Assembly (NCBI RefSeq): GCF_035825295.1
Contig: NZ_JAYMGI010000002.1
Location: forward strand, 3,601,001 to 3,665,000
Length of the DNA stretch: 64,000 nucleotides
DNA from: Actinacidiphila sp. DG2A-62
Lineage (GTDB): Bacteria > Actinomycetota > Actinomycetes > Streptomycetales > Streptomycetaceae
Direction of reading: 5' to 3'
The translations under genes and the position numbers were made by a program. Shown here piece by piece: positions 15,909-25,350 of the stretch. The first letter of the stretch is position 1, and every line of letters starts with the position of its first letter. Below the pieces are notes generated by a model that saw nothing but the letters and a program-made list of their open reading frames with translations, did not search any database and had not been told where the DNA came from.

Positions 15909-17497
15909 AGGGCTCCACCCACCGCCGCTGCTACTGCCGCGACCTCAAAACCGGCAGACCCCTCGGCAAGAACTGCCCCAAGCTCGCCACCCGGAAGCAC
16001 GGCTCGTACTCCATACGCCAGGAGTTCCCTCCCCGCGAAGACGGCACCCGCCGCTCCTTCAGCCGCGCCGGCTACGAGACGCTCAAGGCCGCCCAGGCGG
16101 ACCTCGACCACGTCCGTGCCCTTCTCGGCCTGGCGGAGCCGAACGACCCCGAGGGCATCGCGCTGATCGCGGCCATGCTGGCGGAGGTCGGCGAAGAGAA
16201 GGCCCCACTCCCCGATGTCGAGGAGACCAGGCGGCGACTGAAGTCCGGGCAGGACCTCATCGGCCGGATCACCGTGGGAGAGTGGTTGGACCAGTGGCTC
16301 GCCTCGAAGCGCATACGCAAGTCGGGAATCAGCCGGTACGAAACCGACGTTCGCGTGCACCTCAAGCCGCGCATCGGGCACCACCGCCTCGACCGGCTTC
16401 GGGTCAGCCACCTCAGCGACATGTTCGCCGCCATCGCCGACGCCAACGCCGAGGTCCTGGAACAGAACGCCCAGCGGAAGGCAGCGGTCGCGGAACTGAC
16501 CACCGTTCCGTGGAAGGGTGCCGAGCACCGTGCGCGCCGCAAGGCGATGAAGGCAGCCATCGACGCCATGCCGCCGATCCGACGGGTGACCGGTCCGGCG
16601 ACGCGGCTGCATATCAAGGCCACCCTGCGGGCCGCCCTCAACGACGCCATCGGCCAACAGATCATCACCTTCAACCCCGCGGCCCACGTCGAGATCGACC
16701 CTGTACGCAAGCCCAAGGCCCTGGTGTGGACCGACGAGCGGGTCGAGAAGTGGCTCACCACCGGCGAGAAGCCTTCCCCGGTCATGGTCTGGACCCCGGA
16801 GCAGACCGGCGCGTTTCTCGACTTCGTCGCCGAGGACCGGCTGTACGCGATGTGGCATCTCATCGCCTTCCGCGGCCTGCGACGCGGTGAAGCGTGCGGT
16901 CAGCCCTGGTCGGAGACCAACCTCGACGCCCACTCCCTTACCGTCTCCGCCCAACTCGTCCAGCACGGCTGGCAGGTGGAAACGTCCGAGCCCAAGACGG
17001 ACAGCGGCTTCCGTGTGATCGCCCTCGACGACGACACCATCGAGGTGTTGAAGAGGCACCGCGAGCGGCAGGACGCGGACCGGGAGGAGTGGGCCTCGGC
17101 TTGGGTGGACACCGGCCTCGTCTTCACCCAGGAGGACGGCTCCTGGCTGCACCCCGGCAAGGTCACCGACCTGTTCGAGCGGCTCGTCGCCGCCTCCGGC
17201 CTGCCACCGATACGGCTGCATGACCTCCGCCACGGCGCAGCCACCCTCATGCTCGCCGCCGGCGTCGACGTGAAGGTCGTGTCCGACACCCTCGGCCACA
17301 GCGACACCCGGATCACGCGGGACATCTACCAGAGCGTCCTCCCCCAGGTCGGCAAGAACGCCGCCGAGGCCACCGCGAGGCTCGTCCCCCTCCAACGCAA
17401 AGCCGAGGCGGAACAAGCCCGCAAGGCTGCGAAGAAGGACAAGGAAGCGCAGGCCCGAGCGAAGAAGAAGGGCAAGCGCAAGAAGCCCAAGAAATAG
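15905..17497 (+). CDS. int: Site-specific integrase (tyrosine recombinase)
   Basis: A 530-residue protein starting at TTG 15905, which overlaps the XRE stop. The N-terminus has an AP2-like/zinc-like segment (STHRRCYCRDLKTGRPLG), and a SAM-like core-binding domain occupies about 115-215. The catalytic domain shows the full set: R in FRGLRRGEA (residue about 326), HDLRHG (439-444), LGHSD (463-467) and the nucleophile Y475 in RDIYQSVLPQ. The tail is a lysine-rich stretch typical of actinobacterial integrases. The gene reads toward the tRNA-Thr gene about 125 bp away, which identifies the insertion site. Confidence 0.93.
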   Translation: MKGSTHRRCYCRDLKTGRPLGKNCPKLATRKHGSYSIRQEFPPREDGTRRSFSRAGYETLKAAQADLDHVRALLGLAEPNDPEGIALIAAMLAEVGEEKAPLPDVEETRRRLKSGQDLIGRITVGEWLDQWLASKRIRKSGISRYETDVRVHLKPRIGHHRLDRLRVSHLSDMFAAIADANAEVLEQNAQRKAAVAELTTVPWKGAEHRARRKAMKAAIDAMPPIRRVTGPATRLHIKATLRAALNDAIGQQIITFNPAAHVEIDPVRKPKALVWTDERVEKWLTTGEKPSPVMVWTPEQTGAFLDFVAEDRLYAMWHLIAFRGLRRGEACGQPWSETNLDAHSLTVSAQLVQHGWQVETSEPKTDSGFRVIALDDDTIEVLKRHRERQDADREEWASAWVDTGLVFTQEDGSWLHPGKVTDLFERLVAASGLPPIRLHDLRHGAATLMLAAGVDVKVVSDTLGHSDTRITRDIYQSVLPQVGKNAAEATARLVPLQRKAEAEQARKAAKKDKEAQARAKKKGKRKKPKK

Positions 17498-17583
17498 GTC
17501 CCGAGCGGCTCCGCTCACGCATCGCTCACGCAAGCCGTTCACCGCGATCCGAGCGCCCGGACGCACTATGCCCCGAGAAGCAC

Positions 17584-17620
17584 AAAAGGCCAGGTCACGG
17601 GCTATGTGACCTGGCCTTTT
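17584..17620. terminator. Strong bidirectional hairpin terminator
   Basis: A perfect 15-bp stem (AAAAGGCCAGGTCAC pairing with GTGACCTGGCCTTTT) with the loop GGGCTAT. It carries A- and T-runs on both sides, so it can terminate both the integrase transcript and the oppositely oriented tRNA-Thr transcript. Confidence 0.88.
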
Positions 17621-17622
17621 GG

Positions 17623-17670
17623 TGGAGCCGCCTTCGGGATTCGAACCCGAGACCTACGCATTACGAGTGC
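17623..17670. other. Probable right attachment site (att) in the tRNA-Thr 3' half
   Basis: Tyrosine integrases of actinobacterial elements usually recombine at the 3' end of tRNA genes and leave a short direct repeat at the far end. The integrase gene ends 125 bp from the tRNA and points at it. The matching left copy was looked for and not seen in bases 1-17500, so the element probably extends beyond the left edge. Exact att limits cannot be set from one end. Confidence 0.5.
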
Positions 17671-17699
17671 GTTGCTCTGGCCAACTGAGCTAAGGCGGC
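17623..17699 (-). tRNA. tRNA-Thr (anticodon CGT)
   Basis: The reverse complement folds as a standard tRNA. The acceptor stem GCCGCCT pairs with AGGCGGC, the discriminator is U, and CCA is encoded at 17625-17623. The D-arm is AGCTCAGTTGGCCAGAGC, and the anticodon loop CTCGTAA has CGT at 17665-17663. The T-arm is GGTCTCGGGTTCGAATCCCG. The 3' half faces the integrase, so it is the probable attachment site of the element on its left. Confidence 0.95.
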
Positions 17700-17944
17700 T
17701 GGTGGTGCGGGCCGCTGCGGGCCGCTTCCGGTGGTGGGAAGGGTGGCAGCAGCAGCGGGTGAGAGTCTACAGGGTTTCGCGGAGTGCTCCGCACCGCGGG
17801 TGGATCTTCGCGACCCGGTCGGCCGACGGCTCGCCCCGGGCCAGCCGGCCAGGCCCGCCCGGTCACCGCCGCGACCGAGGCCAGGCCCCGGTCAGGCTCG
17901 GCCCCCCGAGGGCCCCCGAAGGCCCGCCCGGCCCCCAAAGGCCC

Positions 17945-19594
17945 TCACCCGCACCGCTTCCCCTCCCCCGGCACCCTCCCCCGCAGCAGATACGCGTTCA
18001 CCGCCGTGTCGATGCAGTCGGAGCCCCGCGCGTACGCCGTGTGGCCGTCGCCGACGTACGTCAGCAAGTGGCCGGACGAGAGCTGGGACGCCAGCGAGAC
18101 CGCCCAGGCGTAGGGGGTCGCCGGGTCGCGGGTGGTGCCCACCACCAGGATCGGGGCCGCGCCCGGCGCGGTGATGCGGTGCGCCTGGCCGGTGCTGTGC
18201 ACCGGCCAGTACGCGCAGACCAGCGAGGACCACGCCAGCGCCGTGCCGAAGTGCGGCGACGCCTTGTCGAAGGACGGCAGCGCGCGCTCCACGTCGGCCG
18301 GGGAGCGCAGCGCCGGCGGCAGGTCGAGGCAGTTCACGGCCGCGTTGGCGTACATCAGATTGCTGTACTTACCCGACTCGTCACGCTCGTAGTAGCTGTC
18401 GGACAGCTTCAGCAGCGGGCCGCCGTCGCCCTTGTTCGCGCTGGTCAGGGCATCGCGCAGGCTCGGCCACGCACCCTGGTCGTACATCGCGGCGATCACC
18501 CCGGTGGTGCCGAGCGCCTCGGTCAGCTTCCGCGCGCCGCCGGTCGGCAGCGGGTGTGCGTCGAGCTTCTTGAACAGCGCGTCCAGCCTGCTGCCGGCGT
18601 CCGCGACCGACGAGGAGCCCAGCGGGCAGTCCGCGCGCTTCACGCAGTCCTTCGCGAATGCCCCGAACGCCACCTCGAAGCCGCCCGCCTGCGCCCTGCT
18701 GCCCTCCAGCGCGCTCACCGACGGGTCCATCGCGCCGTCCAGCACCATCCGCCCGACCCGCTTGGGGAACAGGCCCGCGTAAGTCGCGCCGAGGAAGGTG
18801 CCGTAGGACTTGCCGACGTAGTTCAGCCGGTCGTCGCCGAGCAGCGCGCGCAGCACGTCCATGTCGCGCGCGGAGTCGACGGTCGAGACGTGCCCGAGCA
18901 GCTTCGCCGACTTCTTCTCGCAGGCCGCCGCGAAGCTCTTGTCGGCGGTGTCGAGGGCCTTGATCTCGGCGCTGTCGTCGGGGGTGGTGTCGACGGCGGT
19001 GTAGGCGTCCATCTGCTTGTCGGACAGACAGCCCACCGGCGCGCTGCGCGCCACGCCGCGCGGGTCGACGGCCACCATGTCGTAGCGCGCGGTGACCGGC
19101 GCGGGGTAGCCGAGCGCCGCGTACTGCAGGTAGTCGATCGCCGAGCCGCCGGGTCCACCGGGGTTGACCAGCAGCGACCCGAGTTTCTTGCCGGGCCCGG
19201 CGGCCTTCTTGCGGGCCACCGCGAGCTTGAGGTCGTCCGAGCCGGACGGGTGCGCGTAGTCCAGCGGGACCTTCATCGTCGCGCAGTCGAACCCGGCCAC
19301 GCCGCAGTCGTGCCAGCTCAGCTTCTGGTCGTAGTAGCGGGAGAGGTCCGGGCTCGGCGAGGCCGCGGCGCCGCCGGACGCGTTGCCCGAGACGGCGGCG
19401 TCCGACGCGGACGCGGAGGCGGACGGCCGCGACCCGTCCCCGCCCGAACTGCACGCGGTCAGCACCAGCAGCCCGGCCGCCGCCAGCACGGCGGCGGGCA
19501 CGCGCAGCCGCCGCCCCCGCGGGGCACGCGGGCTCGGCGCGCCGGGGACATGCGGGGTCACGCTCAGCGAGGTCATGCGCTTCAGGTGCGGCAT
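17945..19594 (-). CDS. Secreted alpha/beta hydrolase (TAP-like tripeptidyl aminopeptidase family)
   Basis: A 549-residue lipoprotein. The N-terminal signal ends in the lipobox LLVLTACSSGG near residue 48. An alpha/beta-hydrolase core follows, with the oxyanion segment LLVNPGGPGGSAIDYLQYAA, the nucleophile in VGKSYGTFLGATYAG, and a C-terminal TAP-like domain ending in VGDGHTAYARGSDCIDTAVN, where the catalytic histidine lies. Related Streptomyces enzymes (SlpD, SlpE, tripeptidyl aminopeptidases) trim peptides outside the cell. From memory, this gene next to tRNA-Thr and upstream of holB is a usual Streptomyces chromosomal arrangement. A second start at 19576 (MTSLSVTP) is possible. Confidence 0.88.
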   Translation of the reverse strand: MPHLKRMTSLSVTPHVPGAPSPRAPRGRRLRVPAAVLAAAGLLVLTACSSGGDGSRPSASASASDAAVSGNASGGAAASPSPDLSRYYDQKLSWHDCGVAGFDCATMKVPLDYAHPSGSDDLKLAVARKKAAGPGKKLGSLLVNPGGPGGSAIDYLQYAALGYPAPVTARYDMVAVDPRGVARSAPVGCLSDKQMDAYTAVDTTPDDSAEIKALDTADKSFAAACEKKSAKLLGHVSTVDSARDMDVLRALLGDDRLNYVGKSYGTFLGATYAGLFPKRVGRMVLDGAMDPSVSALEGSRAQAGGFEVAFGAFAKDCVKRADCPLGSSSVADAGSRLDALFKKLDAHPLPTGGARKLTEALGTTGVIAAMYDQGAWPSLRDALTSANKGDGGPLLKLSDSYYERDESGKYSNLMYANAAVNCLDLPPALRSPADVERALPSFDKASPHFGTALAWSSLVCAYWPVHSTGQAHRITAPGAAPILVVGTTRDPATPYAWAVSLASQLSSGHLLTYVGDGHTAYARGSDCIDTAVNAYLLRGRVPGEGKRCG

Positions 19595-19811
19595 CGGCGG
19601 CTCGGGTCCTCCCGTCGGGTGACTGCGAGCGTATCGGCCGCGAGCCCCCGATGATCGGCGCTGCTGTCGCCTTTTGAGTGATTCGCGGATTTCGCGGAAC
19701 TTCTCGTACGGAGGGGTCCGTTGCTGCTGACGGGTCCACGGGGCTTCTCGGGACGGTCGCGCCGGGCGTCCGCCGCCGGTCGCCGCGCGGGCCGGTCCGG
19801 ACGGGAGGCGG

Positions 19812-20870
19812 TCAGCGCGGCTGGAGGAGGGAGTACGGACGACGGGTCGGAGTGGGTGCGGGCTCGGGCGGCACGGGGCGGACGGCCGCGGCGGCCGACA
19901 CCCTGCTCGGTCCCGCGAGTTTCTCGGTCATGAAGGCGGCGACCTGCGGGAAGACATCCCGCCTGGTCAGCGCGTCCAGCACCCGCACGGCGTCGCGCCG
20001 ACCGCCGTCGGGGCCGGCCGCGACCGCCGCCTTCAGCCGCAGCGCGGAGGCGCGCGAGCCGCCCTCCCCGGCCGCGCTGGCCAGCAGCACGGTCGGGTGC
20101 GCGCCGGGCGTCGCGGTGATCCCGCGGTACGTCCCGGAGGTGCCGGCCGCCGCGCCGAACCGGCCGTCGGAGGTCAGCGCCTCCCGCACCGCGCAGGGCG
20201 CCTGGCCGCCGACGCCGAGCAGGCCGCTGGCCGCCGGGCCGGTCAGTGTGCGGTAGCGGCGCGCGACCTCCGCGAGCACCACGGCGTCGTCCCGTGTGCA
20301 GTCGGCGGGGACGGCGACCACGAACAGGTCCGCGCGCTTCTTCTGCGCGGCCCGCGCGAAGCCCTCGAACACCTCCTCGGCGTCGCCCGCGACCCGGGCC
20401 ACGACCACGGGGTAGGCGAGGGTGGCGGCGCGCCGGGAGTCGTACAACGGCGGCAGCCACACCCGGGTGCCGTCGCTCAGCTGCTGCAGCGTGCCGCCGG
20501 CCGGGTGCCCGATCGTGTGCACCTCGGGCGCGGGCGGCGCGGGTTCGGGCGTGCGGGGCGGGGGCGGCGGCACGCTCGGCGTCGCCACCGGCGCGGCTGC
20601 CGCGGGCACCAGGCCGGCCGCGTCGGCGCTTCCCCGGCTCCCGCTCCCGCCTCCGCCTCCGCCGTGCAGCAGCGACACGCCGAGCGCCGCGGCGACCACC
20701 GCGGCGGCTCCCGCGGCGCCCGCGCGGGCCGCGGTGCCCCTGCGGTCCACCGGGAGCTCGTACACGCGGCCGGCGCGTTCGGTCCGCCAGTGACGTACGG
20801 CGCGGTGCGCGAGCAGTGCGGTCGCCGCGGCGGCCGCCAGGAGCAGGGCGGTGAGGATCGTGTCGGCCAC
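19812..20870 (-). CDS. Membrane-anchored esterase-like protein
   Basis: A 352-residue protein. There is one N-terminal membrane helix (ILTALLLAAAAATALLAHRA), a second hydrophobic stretch after residue 50, a Gly/Pro-rich linker, and then a domain from about residue 140. That domain contains GTRVWLPPLYDSRRAATLAY, followed by LFVVAVPADCTRDDAVVLAE and ASGLLGVGGQAPCAVREALT. The layout resembles the putative-esterase (esterase D/antigen 85-like) fold, but the usual GxSxG nucleophile appears as GVGGQ, so catalytic activity is doubtful. It is in the same direction as, and about 217 bp upstream of, the TAP-like hydrolase gene. The function is not known. Confidence 0.6.
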   Translation of the reverse strand: MADTILTALLLAAAAATALLAHRAVRHWRTERAGRVYELPVDRRGTAARAGAAGAAAVVAAALGVSLLHGGGGGGSGSRGSADAAGLVPAAAAPVATPSVPPPPPRTPEPAPPAPEVHTIGHPAGGTLQQLSDGTRVWLPPLYDSRRAATLAYPVVVARVAGDAEEVFEGFARAAQKKRADLFVVAVPADCTRDDAVVLAEVARRYRTLTGPAASGLLGVGGQAPCAVREALTSDGRFGAAAGTSGTYRGITATPGAHPTVLLASAAGEGGSRASALRLKAAVAAGPDGGRRDAVRVLDALTRRDVFPQVAAFMTEKLAGPSRVSAAAAVRPVPPEPAPTPTRRPYSLLQPR

Positions 20871-21165
20871 GGCGGGACCCCTCGGGCGGGCGGCATGGTT
20901 CTCCCTGCACCATGCCTTCCGCGTCCCCGCGTTGTGTGCTCGCGCTCGCCGCGCGCCCCCACGCTCACCCGTTCGGCTCCCCCTCGGGTCCCCCCGCCCC
21001 CGACGCTGCCCCGTCTCCGCCGTCCCGGCTCTCCTTCCCAGCCCGACGCTGCCCCGTCTCCGCCGCGCCCGGCCCCGCCTCGACGGTGTCTCGCGCCCCT
21101 GAAAAACCGGTCACCCGTCTGCCCCGGTCGCGCCATGGCCGTCCACCGGTCCGCTGTGGCTGGTC

Positions 21166-21186
21166 GCGCAGTTCCCCGCGCCCCTG
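21166..21186 (+). repeat. Intergenic repeat module GCGCAGTTCCCCGCGCCCCTG (locus 1)
   Basis: One of three exact copies of this 21-base module in the window (others at 25680 and 52087), each in an intergenic region and preceded by GTGGCTGGTC-like or similar bases. It is familiar as an abundant Streptomyces intergenic repeat. The rest of the 560-bp gap 20871-21430 holds degenerate CCCGTC/CGCCG-rich sequence and the MITE-like element below. Confidence 0.8.
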
Positions 21187-21227
21187 ACTACTCGACCCGC
21201 AGCGCACATGCCACCCGAGGGGGCGGT

Positions 21228-21319
21228 CCGGGGGTGTCCCCGCAGGACTTCGAAAACAACACCGGCAGAAACCAGGCAACGAAACCCGCCACTTTCGAAG
21301 TCCGAGGAGATACCCCCGG
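21228..21319. repeat. 92-bp MITE-like element, copy 1
   Basis: Terminal inverted repeats of 27-28 bases: the left end runs CCGGGGGTGTCCCC then GGACTTCGAAA, and the complement of the right end reads CCGGGGGTATCTCC then GGACTTCGAAA. About 36 bases of centre (AACAACACCGGCAGAA... AACCCGCC) separate them. It has no coding capacity. A second copy of the same length is at 25797. Similarity continues for about 35 bases to the left and about 70 bases to the right, so the repeated block is nearer 190 bp. Confidence 0.75.
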
Positions 21320-21430
21320 GACGACCCCGACCCGTACACGCAACGCCGCGCACCCGGCCAGGCACAGCGCCCAGCGCCCAGCGTCACCGCAACGCAGCCG
21401 CACCCGGACAGGGCAACGCCCGGCGCGGGC

Positions 21431-23063
21431 TCAGCGGTGAGCGGCGTGCTCGGCGGGGCCCCCGGCGAAGGTCCGCAGGACGTTCTCGGTGGTCCGGGTC
21501 ACGAACTCCCGCGTCCCCACCCCGATCCCGTGATCGCGCCCGCCCTCCCCCGTCCCCGCCATGAGCCCCTCGACCCACCGCATCGTCCCCGTCGCGAAAA
21601 CGCCCGCCCCGCTCGCCACGGAGTAGTACGCCGCGTCGGAGAAGCTCGCCCGCCCCGCGCAGACCACCGGCGACCGCGCGACCACCTCGATCCCCGGCGG
21701 CGTGTGCGGCCCGGGCACGACCCGGTCGTACTCGACCCCGACCAGGTGCGGGAACGCCTGCCCCGCGCGTACGCCGGTCCCCGCGAACACCCAGTGATCG
21801 GGCCGGGTCACGACGAACGGCGCGTCCACCGGGAAGCCGTCGTAGAGCACGCCGGTCAGGGACGACTCGGGATCGGGCGCCGGGTGCACCCGGAAGTCGG
21901 TCGTGGGCATGTCGGGATGCTCCGCGAGGTAGGGATCGGCGCCGTAGTCGGTCTTGTAGCAGACGACGGTGCGGGCCGGCCCGCCACCGCCCTCGCCCTC
22001 GCCGCTACCGCCCTCGCCACCACCGCCCTCGCCGCCACCGCCCTCGCCACCGCCGCCCTCGCCACCGCCGTCACGGCCGCCGTCATCGCCGCCCCCGCCT
22101 GGTTCGAGGCGCACGCGCCGAAAGCAGGTGTTGGCGCCGAGGAACGCGAGGTTGGTCCCGGCGTCGCGCGCCGCGGTGACGTGCCGGCGCTGCTCGGGCG
22201 TCCAGTACTCGTCGTGCCCGAGGACGACGAGCGCGTGCGCGCCGCGCAGCACCGACGGCGCGAGGTGCACGTCGATGCCGGTGGTGTACGCGAGCGGGAT
22301 GCCGAGCCGCTCGGCGAGGACGACCAGCGCGCGCTCGTACACCAGGAACTTCTCCGCGCCGCTGCCGTCGTAGGGCCGGTCGAAGCTGACCGCGAGCGCG
22401 CGGTGCGCGTAGGAGCCGTCGCGGCCCTCGTAGAGGCTGTAGCCGCCCCACTTGTTGTACGCCTGCCAGGTGGCGGGCGCGTGCATGATCAGGGTGCGGC
22501 CGGCCGCACTGGTGGAGCGGACGACCATCGGGACGTATCGGCGGCAGCCGTTCTCGGCGTCCAGGCGCAGCAGGTACGCGCCCTCGGGCCAGCCGTCGGT
22601 GGGCACGCTCAGGCTGCGCGGCCAGCCGGCCCGTACCGTCCTGGTGGCCACGGCCATGTCGACCGGGTACGGTCGTGGCCGGTGCCGCCCCGGCACCCGC
22701 GCCGACCGCCACACCAGGCGCGCCTGCGCGCCGCCGTACCAGCCGACGCGGAACGCCGACACGCGGAAGCCGGGGGGTCGTGGAGACGTGGAGCCCGAAC
22801 TCCTCGCCGGGCACGACGCTCACCTTGTCGGCGTAACCCTCGACCGCGTCGGGAGGCCCGACCGCGCCGAGCCGCCAGTCCCGGCCGGCGGCGGGCCCGA
22901 CGCCGGGGAGGCGGCGGCCGGGGCCGGACGACCCGGCGTCGCAGCCGGCGAGGGCGCCCGCGGCTCCGGCGGCGCCGGCCGCCGCGGCGCCCAGGAAGCG
23001 CCGCCGGCCCAGCCCGCCGGGCCCGCGCCGCGCGCCTGCGTCCTCCATGCGGTCCTCGCTCAC
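21431..23063 (-). pseudogene. Dimethylformamidase-like lipoprotein, frameshifted
   Basis: From ATG 23063 the protein has a twin-arginine-like signal with lipobox (GRRRFLGAAAAGAAGAAGAL then AGC). It continues to GEEFGLHVSTT and then changes frame inside a C6 run (22772-22777 on the plus strand). The rest (GFRVSAFRVGWYGGAQARLV, then PVDMAVATRTVRAGWP) runs to the stop at 21431. One C fewer restores about 543 residues. The C-terminal region matches the large subunit of N,N-dimethylformamidase-like proteins (HAPATWQAYNKWGGYSLYEG, ALVVLGHDEYWTPEQRRHV). A Gly/Glu-rich insert encoded by a 15-bp minisatellite sits within this domain. The substrate is unknown. Confidence 0.72.
21985..22090. repeat. GC-rich minisatellite in the dimethylformamidase-like gene
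   Basis: Imperfect units of CCGCCCTCGCCACCG-type sequence (about 15 bp) repeat seven or so times and encode GEGGGGEGGGGEGG-like residues in the leftward gene. Repeat-number variation here would change only the length of a flexible loop. Confidence 0.75.
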
Positions 23064-23290
23064 ATCCGTTTCCGCGCCCGCGGCAGCATCGTCGGACGGC
23101 GGGCCGCATCCGGCGATCCGGGAGCGGCCGTACGGCCGAACGACCGGCCGCGGACCGGTTGTCAGTGGGTGGGGGTACGGTCGGGCACAGAGCTTGAGGA
23201 CGAGTCACAACAGAACACCAGAAACTCCGGATAACCATTAGATCCGACGCAAGCAGACATATGCCACAGACCGGCGAAGGAGCGGGGACC

Positions 23291-23934
23291 ATGTCACGGG
23301 TGAGGGTGCACAACTTGGCGGTGTCGCTCGACGGGTACGCGACCGGCGAGGGACAGAGCATGGAAGCGCCGTTCGGGCACGCGGGGGAGCGCCTGATGAG
23401 CTGGTTCTTCTCGACGCACGCCTTCCGGGCGATGCACGGGAAGGCGGGGGGCGGCGCTGGCGTGGACGACGCGATGGCGGCGGCGTGGGGGCCGGGGATC
23501 GGCGCGGAGATCATGGGGCGCAACAAGTTCGGCCCGCAGCGCGGCCCGTGGCAGGACCACGAGTGGAAGGGCTGGTGGGGGAGAATCCCGTCTTCCACAC
23601 ACCGGTCTTCGTGCTGACCCACCACCCGCGGCCCTCGATAGAGATGGAGGGCGGCACCACCTTCCACTTCCTCGACGCCACCCCCGAGGAGGCGCTGCGC
23701 CGGGCGCAGGAGGCCGCGGGCGGCCTGGACGTACGGATCGGCGGCGGCCCGACGACGGTCCGGCAGTTCCTGGCCGCGGACCTGGTCGACCACCTGCACA
23801 TCGTGCTGGTGCCGATCGTGCTGGGCCGGGGCGTCCGGCTGTGGGACGGCCTGGAGAGCCTGGAGGAGCGGTTCACGCACGAGTCGGTGACGTCGCCGAG
23901 CGGGGTGACGCACATGACGTTCACAAGGCGGTAG
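23291..23934 (+). pseudogene. Dihydrofolate reductase-family (RibD C-terminal) protein, frameshifted
   Basis: ATG 23291 follows GAAGGAGCGGGG. The N-terminal part (SRVRVHNLAVSLDGYATGEG, then IMGRNKFGPQRGPW) ends at a G5 run (23577-23581). The C-terminal part resumes in the next frame as NPVFHTPVFVLTHHPRPSIE, then DVRIGGGPTTVRQFLAADL and LVPIVLGRGVRLWDGL. Adding one G rejoins them into a protein of about 214 residues. The family (deaminase/reductase type) reduces pterin- or flavin-precursor-like substrates with NADPH and is common as an unassigned Streptomyces enzyme. The clean homopolymer break argues for a read error. Confidence 0.78.
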
Positions 23935-24023
23935 CGGCGGGCGGCGCGGTCCGGCCCCCGCAAGACCTGACCGGGAGAGGGCGCGCCGCCCGGACGAGGG
24001 ACGAGTCAGCCGGCGCGCAGGGG

Positions 24024-25244
24024 TCAGCCGGCGCGCAGGGCCAGCGCCATGGCCTCGACGGCCAGCAGCGGGGCGACGTTGCGGTCCAGTGCCTCGCGGC
24101 AGGCGAGCACGGCCTCGATCCGGCGCAGGCTCTGCTCGGGACGGGAGGAGGAGGCGATGCGGGCGATGCCGTCGGCGGCCTCGGCGTTGGCGACGCGCTC
24201 GGGGGGACCGCCGAGCTGTACGGCCAGCACGTCGCGGTAGAAGCCGGCGAGGTCGGTCAGGGCGAGGTCGAGGGTGTCGCGCTGGGTCCTGGTGGAACGC
24301 CGCTTCTGCCGGTCCGCCAGCTCCTTCATGGCGCCCGCGGTGCCGCGCGGCATCCGGCTGCCGGCGCCAGCCGCGGCGCCGAGCGCGGCGCGCAGCTCCT
24401 CGGTCTCCTTGGCGTCGACCTCCTCGGCGACCGCCTTGGCGTCCTCGGCGGCCGCGTCGACCAGTTCCTGGGCGGCCCGCAGGCAGTCGCCGACGTCGGC
24501 GACGCGCAGCGGCAGCCGCAGCACGGTGGCGCGGCGGGCGCGCGCGGCCTCGTCGGTGGCCAGCCGCCGGGCCCGTCCGATGTGGCCCTGGGTGGCGCGG
24601 GCGGCCTGTGCCGCCAGCGCGGGGTCGATGCCGTCGCGCCGCATCAGCACGTCGGCGACCGCGTCGACCGAGGGCGTCCGCAGCGTCAGCAGCCGGCAGC
24701 GCGAGCGGATCGTCGGCAGCGCGTCCTCCACGGACGGCGCGCACAGCAGCCACACGGTGCGCGGGGCGGGCTCCTCGACGGCCTTCAGCAGGACGTTGGC
24801 GGCGCCCTCGGTCAGCCGGTCGGCGTCCTCCATGAGGATCACCTGCCAGCGGCCTCCGGCCGGGGAGAGGGAGGCGCGGCGGACCAGGTCGCGCGTCTCC
24901 TTCACGCCGATGGACAGCAGGTCGGTGCGGACCGTCTCCACGTCGGCATGGGTGCCGATCAGGGTGGTGTGGCAGCCGTCGCAGAACCCGCAGCCGGGGG
25001 CGGCGCCCAGGGCCTTGTCCGGGCTCGTGCACTGCAGCGCGGCGGCGAAGGCGCGGGCGGCCGTGGCCCGGCCCGAGCCGGGGGGGCCGGTGAACAGCCA
25101 CGCGTGCGTCATCCGCGACGCCGCGCGCTGCTCCTCGCCGGCCGCTTCCGCGGCCACGATGCGGTCGGCGTCCGCGGCGGCTGCCGCCAGTTCCTCCACG
25201 ACGCGTGGCTGACCCACGACGTCCTCCCACACCGCCACGTCCAC
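24024..25244 (-). CDS. holB: DNA polymerase III subunit delta'
   Basis: A 406-residue clamp-loader subunit. Residues 1-30 (MDVAVWEDVVGQPRVVEELA) begin the AAA+ domain, Walker A is LFTGPPGSGRATAARAFAAA near 50-69, and four cysteines of the zinc module lie in CTSPDKALGAAPGCGFCDGC. The segment GRWQVILMEDADRLTEGAAN carries Walker B, and sensor 1 is in LPTIRSRCRLLTLRTPS. Delta' stays in the complex that loads the sliding clamp at the replication fork. The gene stands alone here. tmk, which usually precedes holB in Streptomyces, is replaced upstream by repeats and an asparagine-synthetase-like gene. The start could also lie slightly downstream. Confidence 0.93.
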   Translation of the reverse strand: MDVAVWEDVVGQPRVVEELAAAAADADRIVAAEAAGEEQRAASRMTHAWLFTGPPGSGRATAARAFAAALQCTSPDKALGAAPGCGFCDGCHTTLIGTHADVETVRTDLLSIGVKETRDLVRRASLSPAGGRWQVILMEDADRLTEGAANVLLKAVEEPAPRTVWLLCAPSVEDALPTIRSRCRLLTLRTPSVDAVADVLMRRDGIDPALAAQAARATQGHIGRARRLATDEAARARRATVLRLPLRVADVGDCLRAAQELVDAAAEDAKAVAEEVDAKETEELRAALGAAAGAGSRMPRGTAGAMKELADRQKRRSTRTQRDTLDLALTDLAGFYRDVLAVQLGGPPERVANAEAADGIARIASSSRPEQSLRRIEAVLACREALDRNVAPLLAVEAMALALRAG

Positions 25245-25350
25245 GTCCCCTCTCGTCCGCCCGCCCCCATTCTGCGCGCTCCCCCCGACATCCCCGCACT
25301 CTCCTCCAACGCTGCCCCCGTCCCGCCGTACCCGTCCGCCGGCCCGCTGT

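Noticed and set aside
1..17500. A left att copy of the tRNA-Thr 3' half
   Set aside because: No stretch matching the tRNA T-arm sequence was seen in this part, so the left end is taken to be outside the window.
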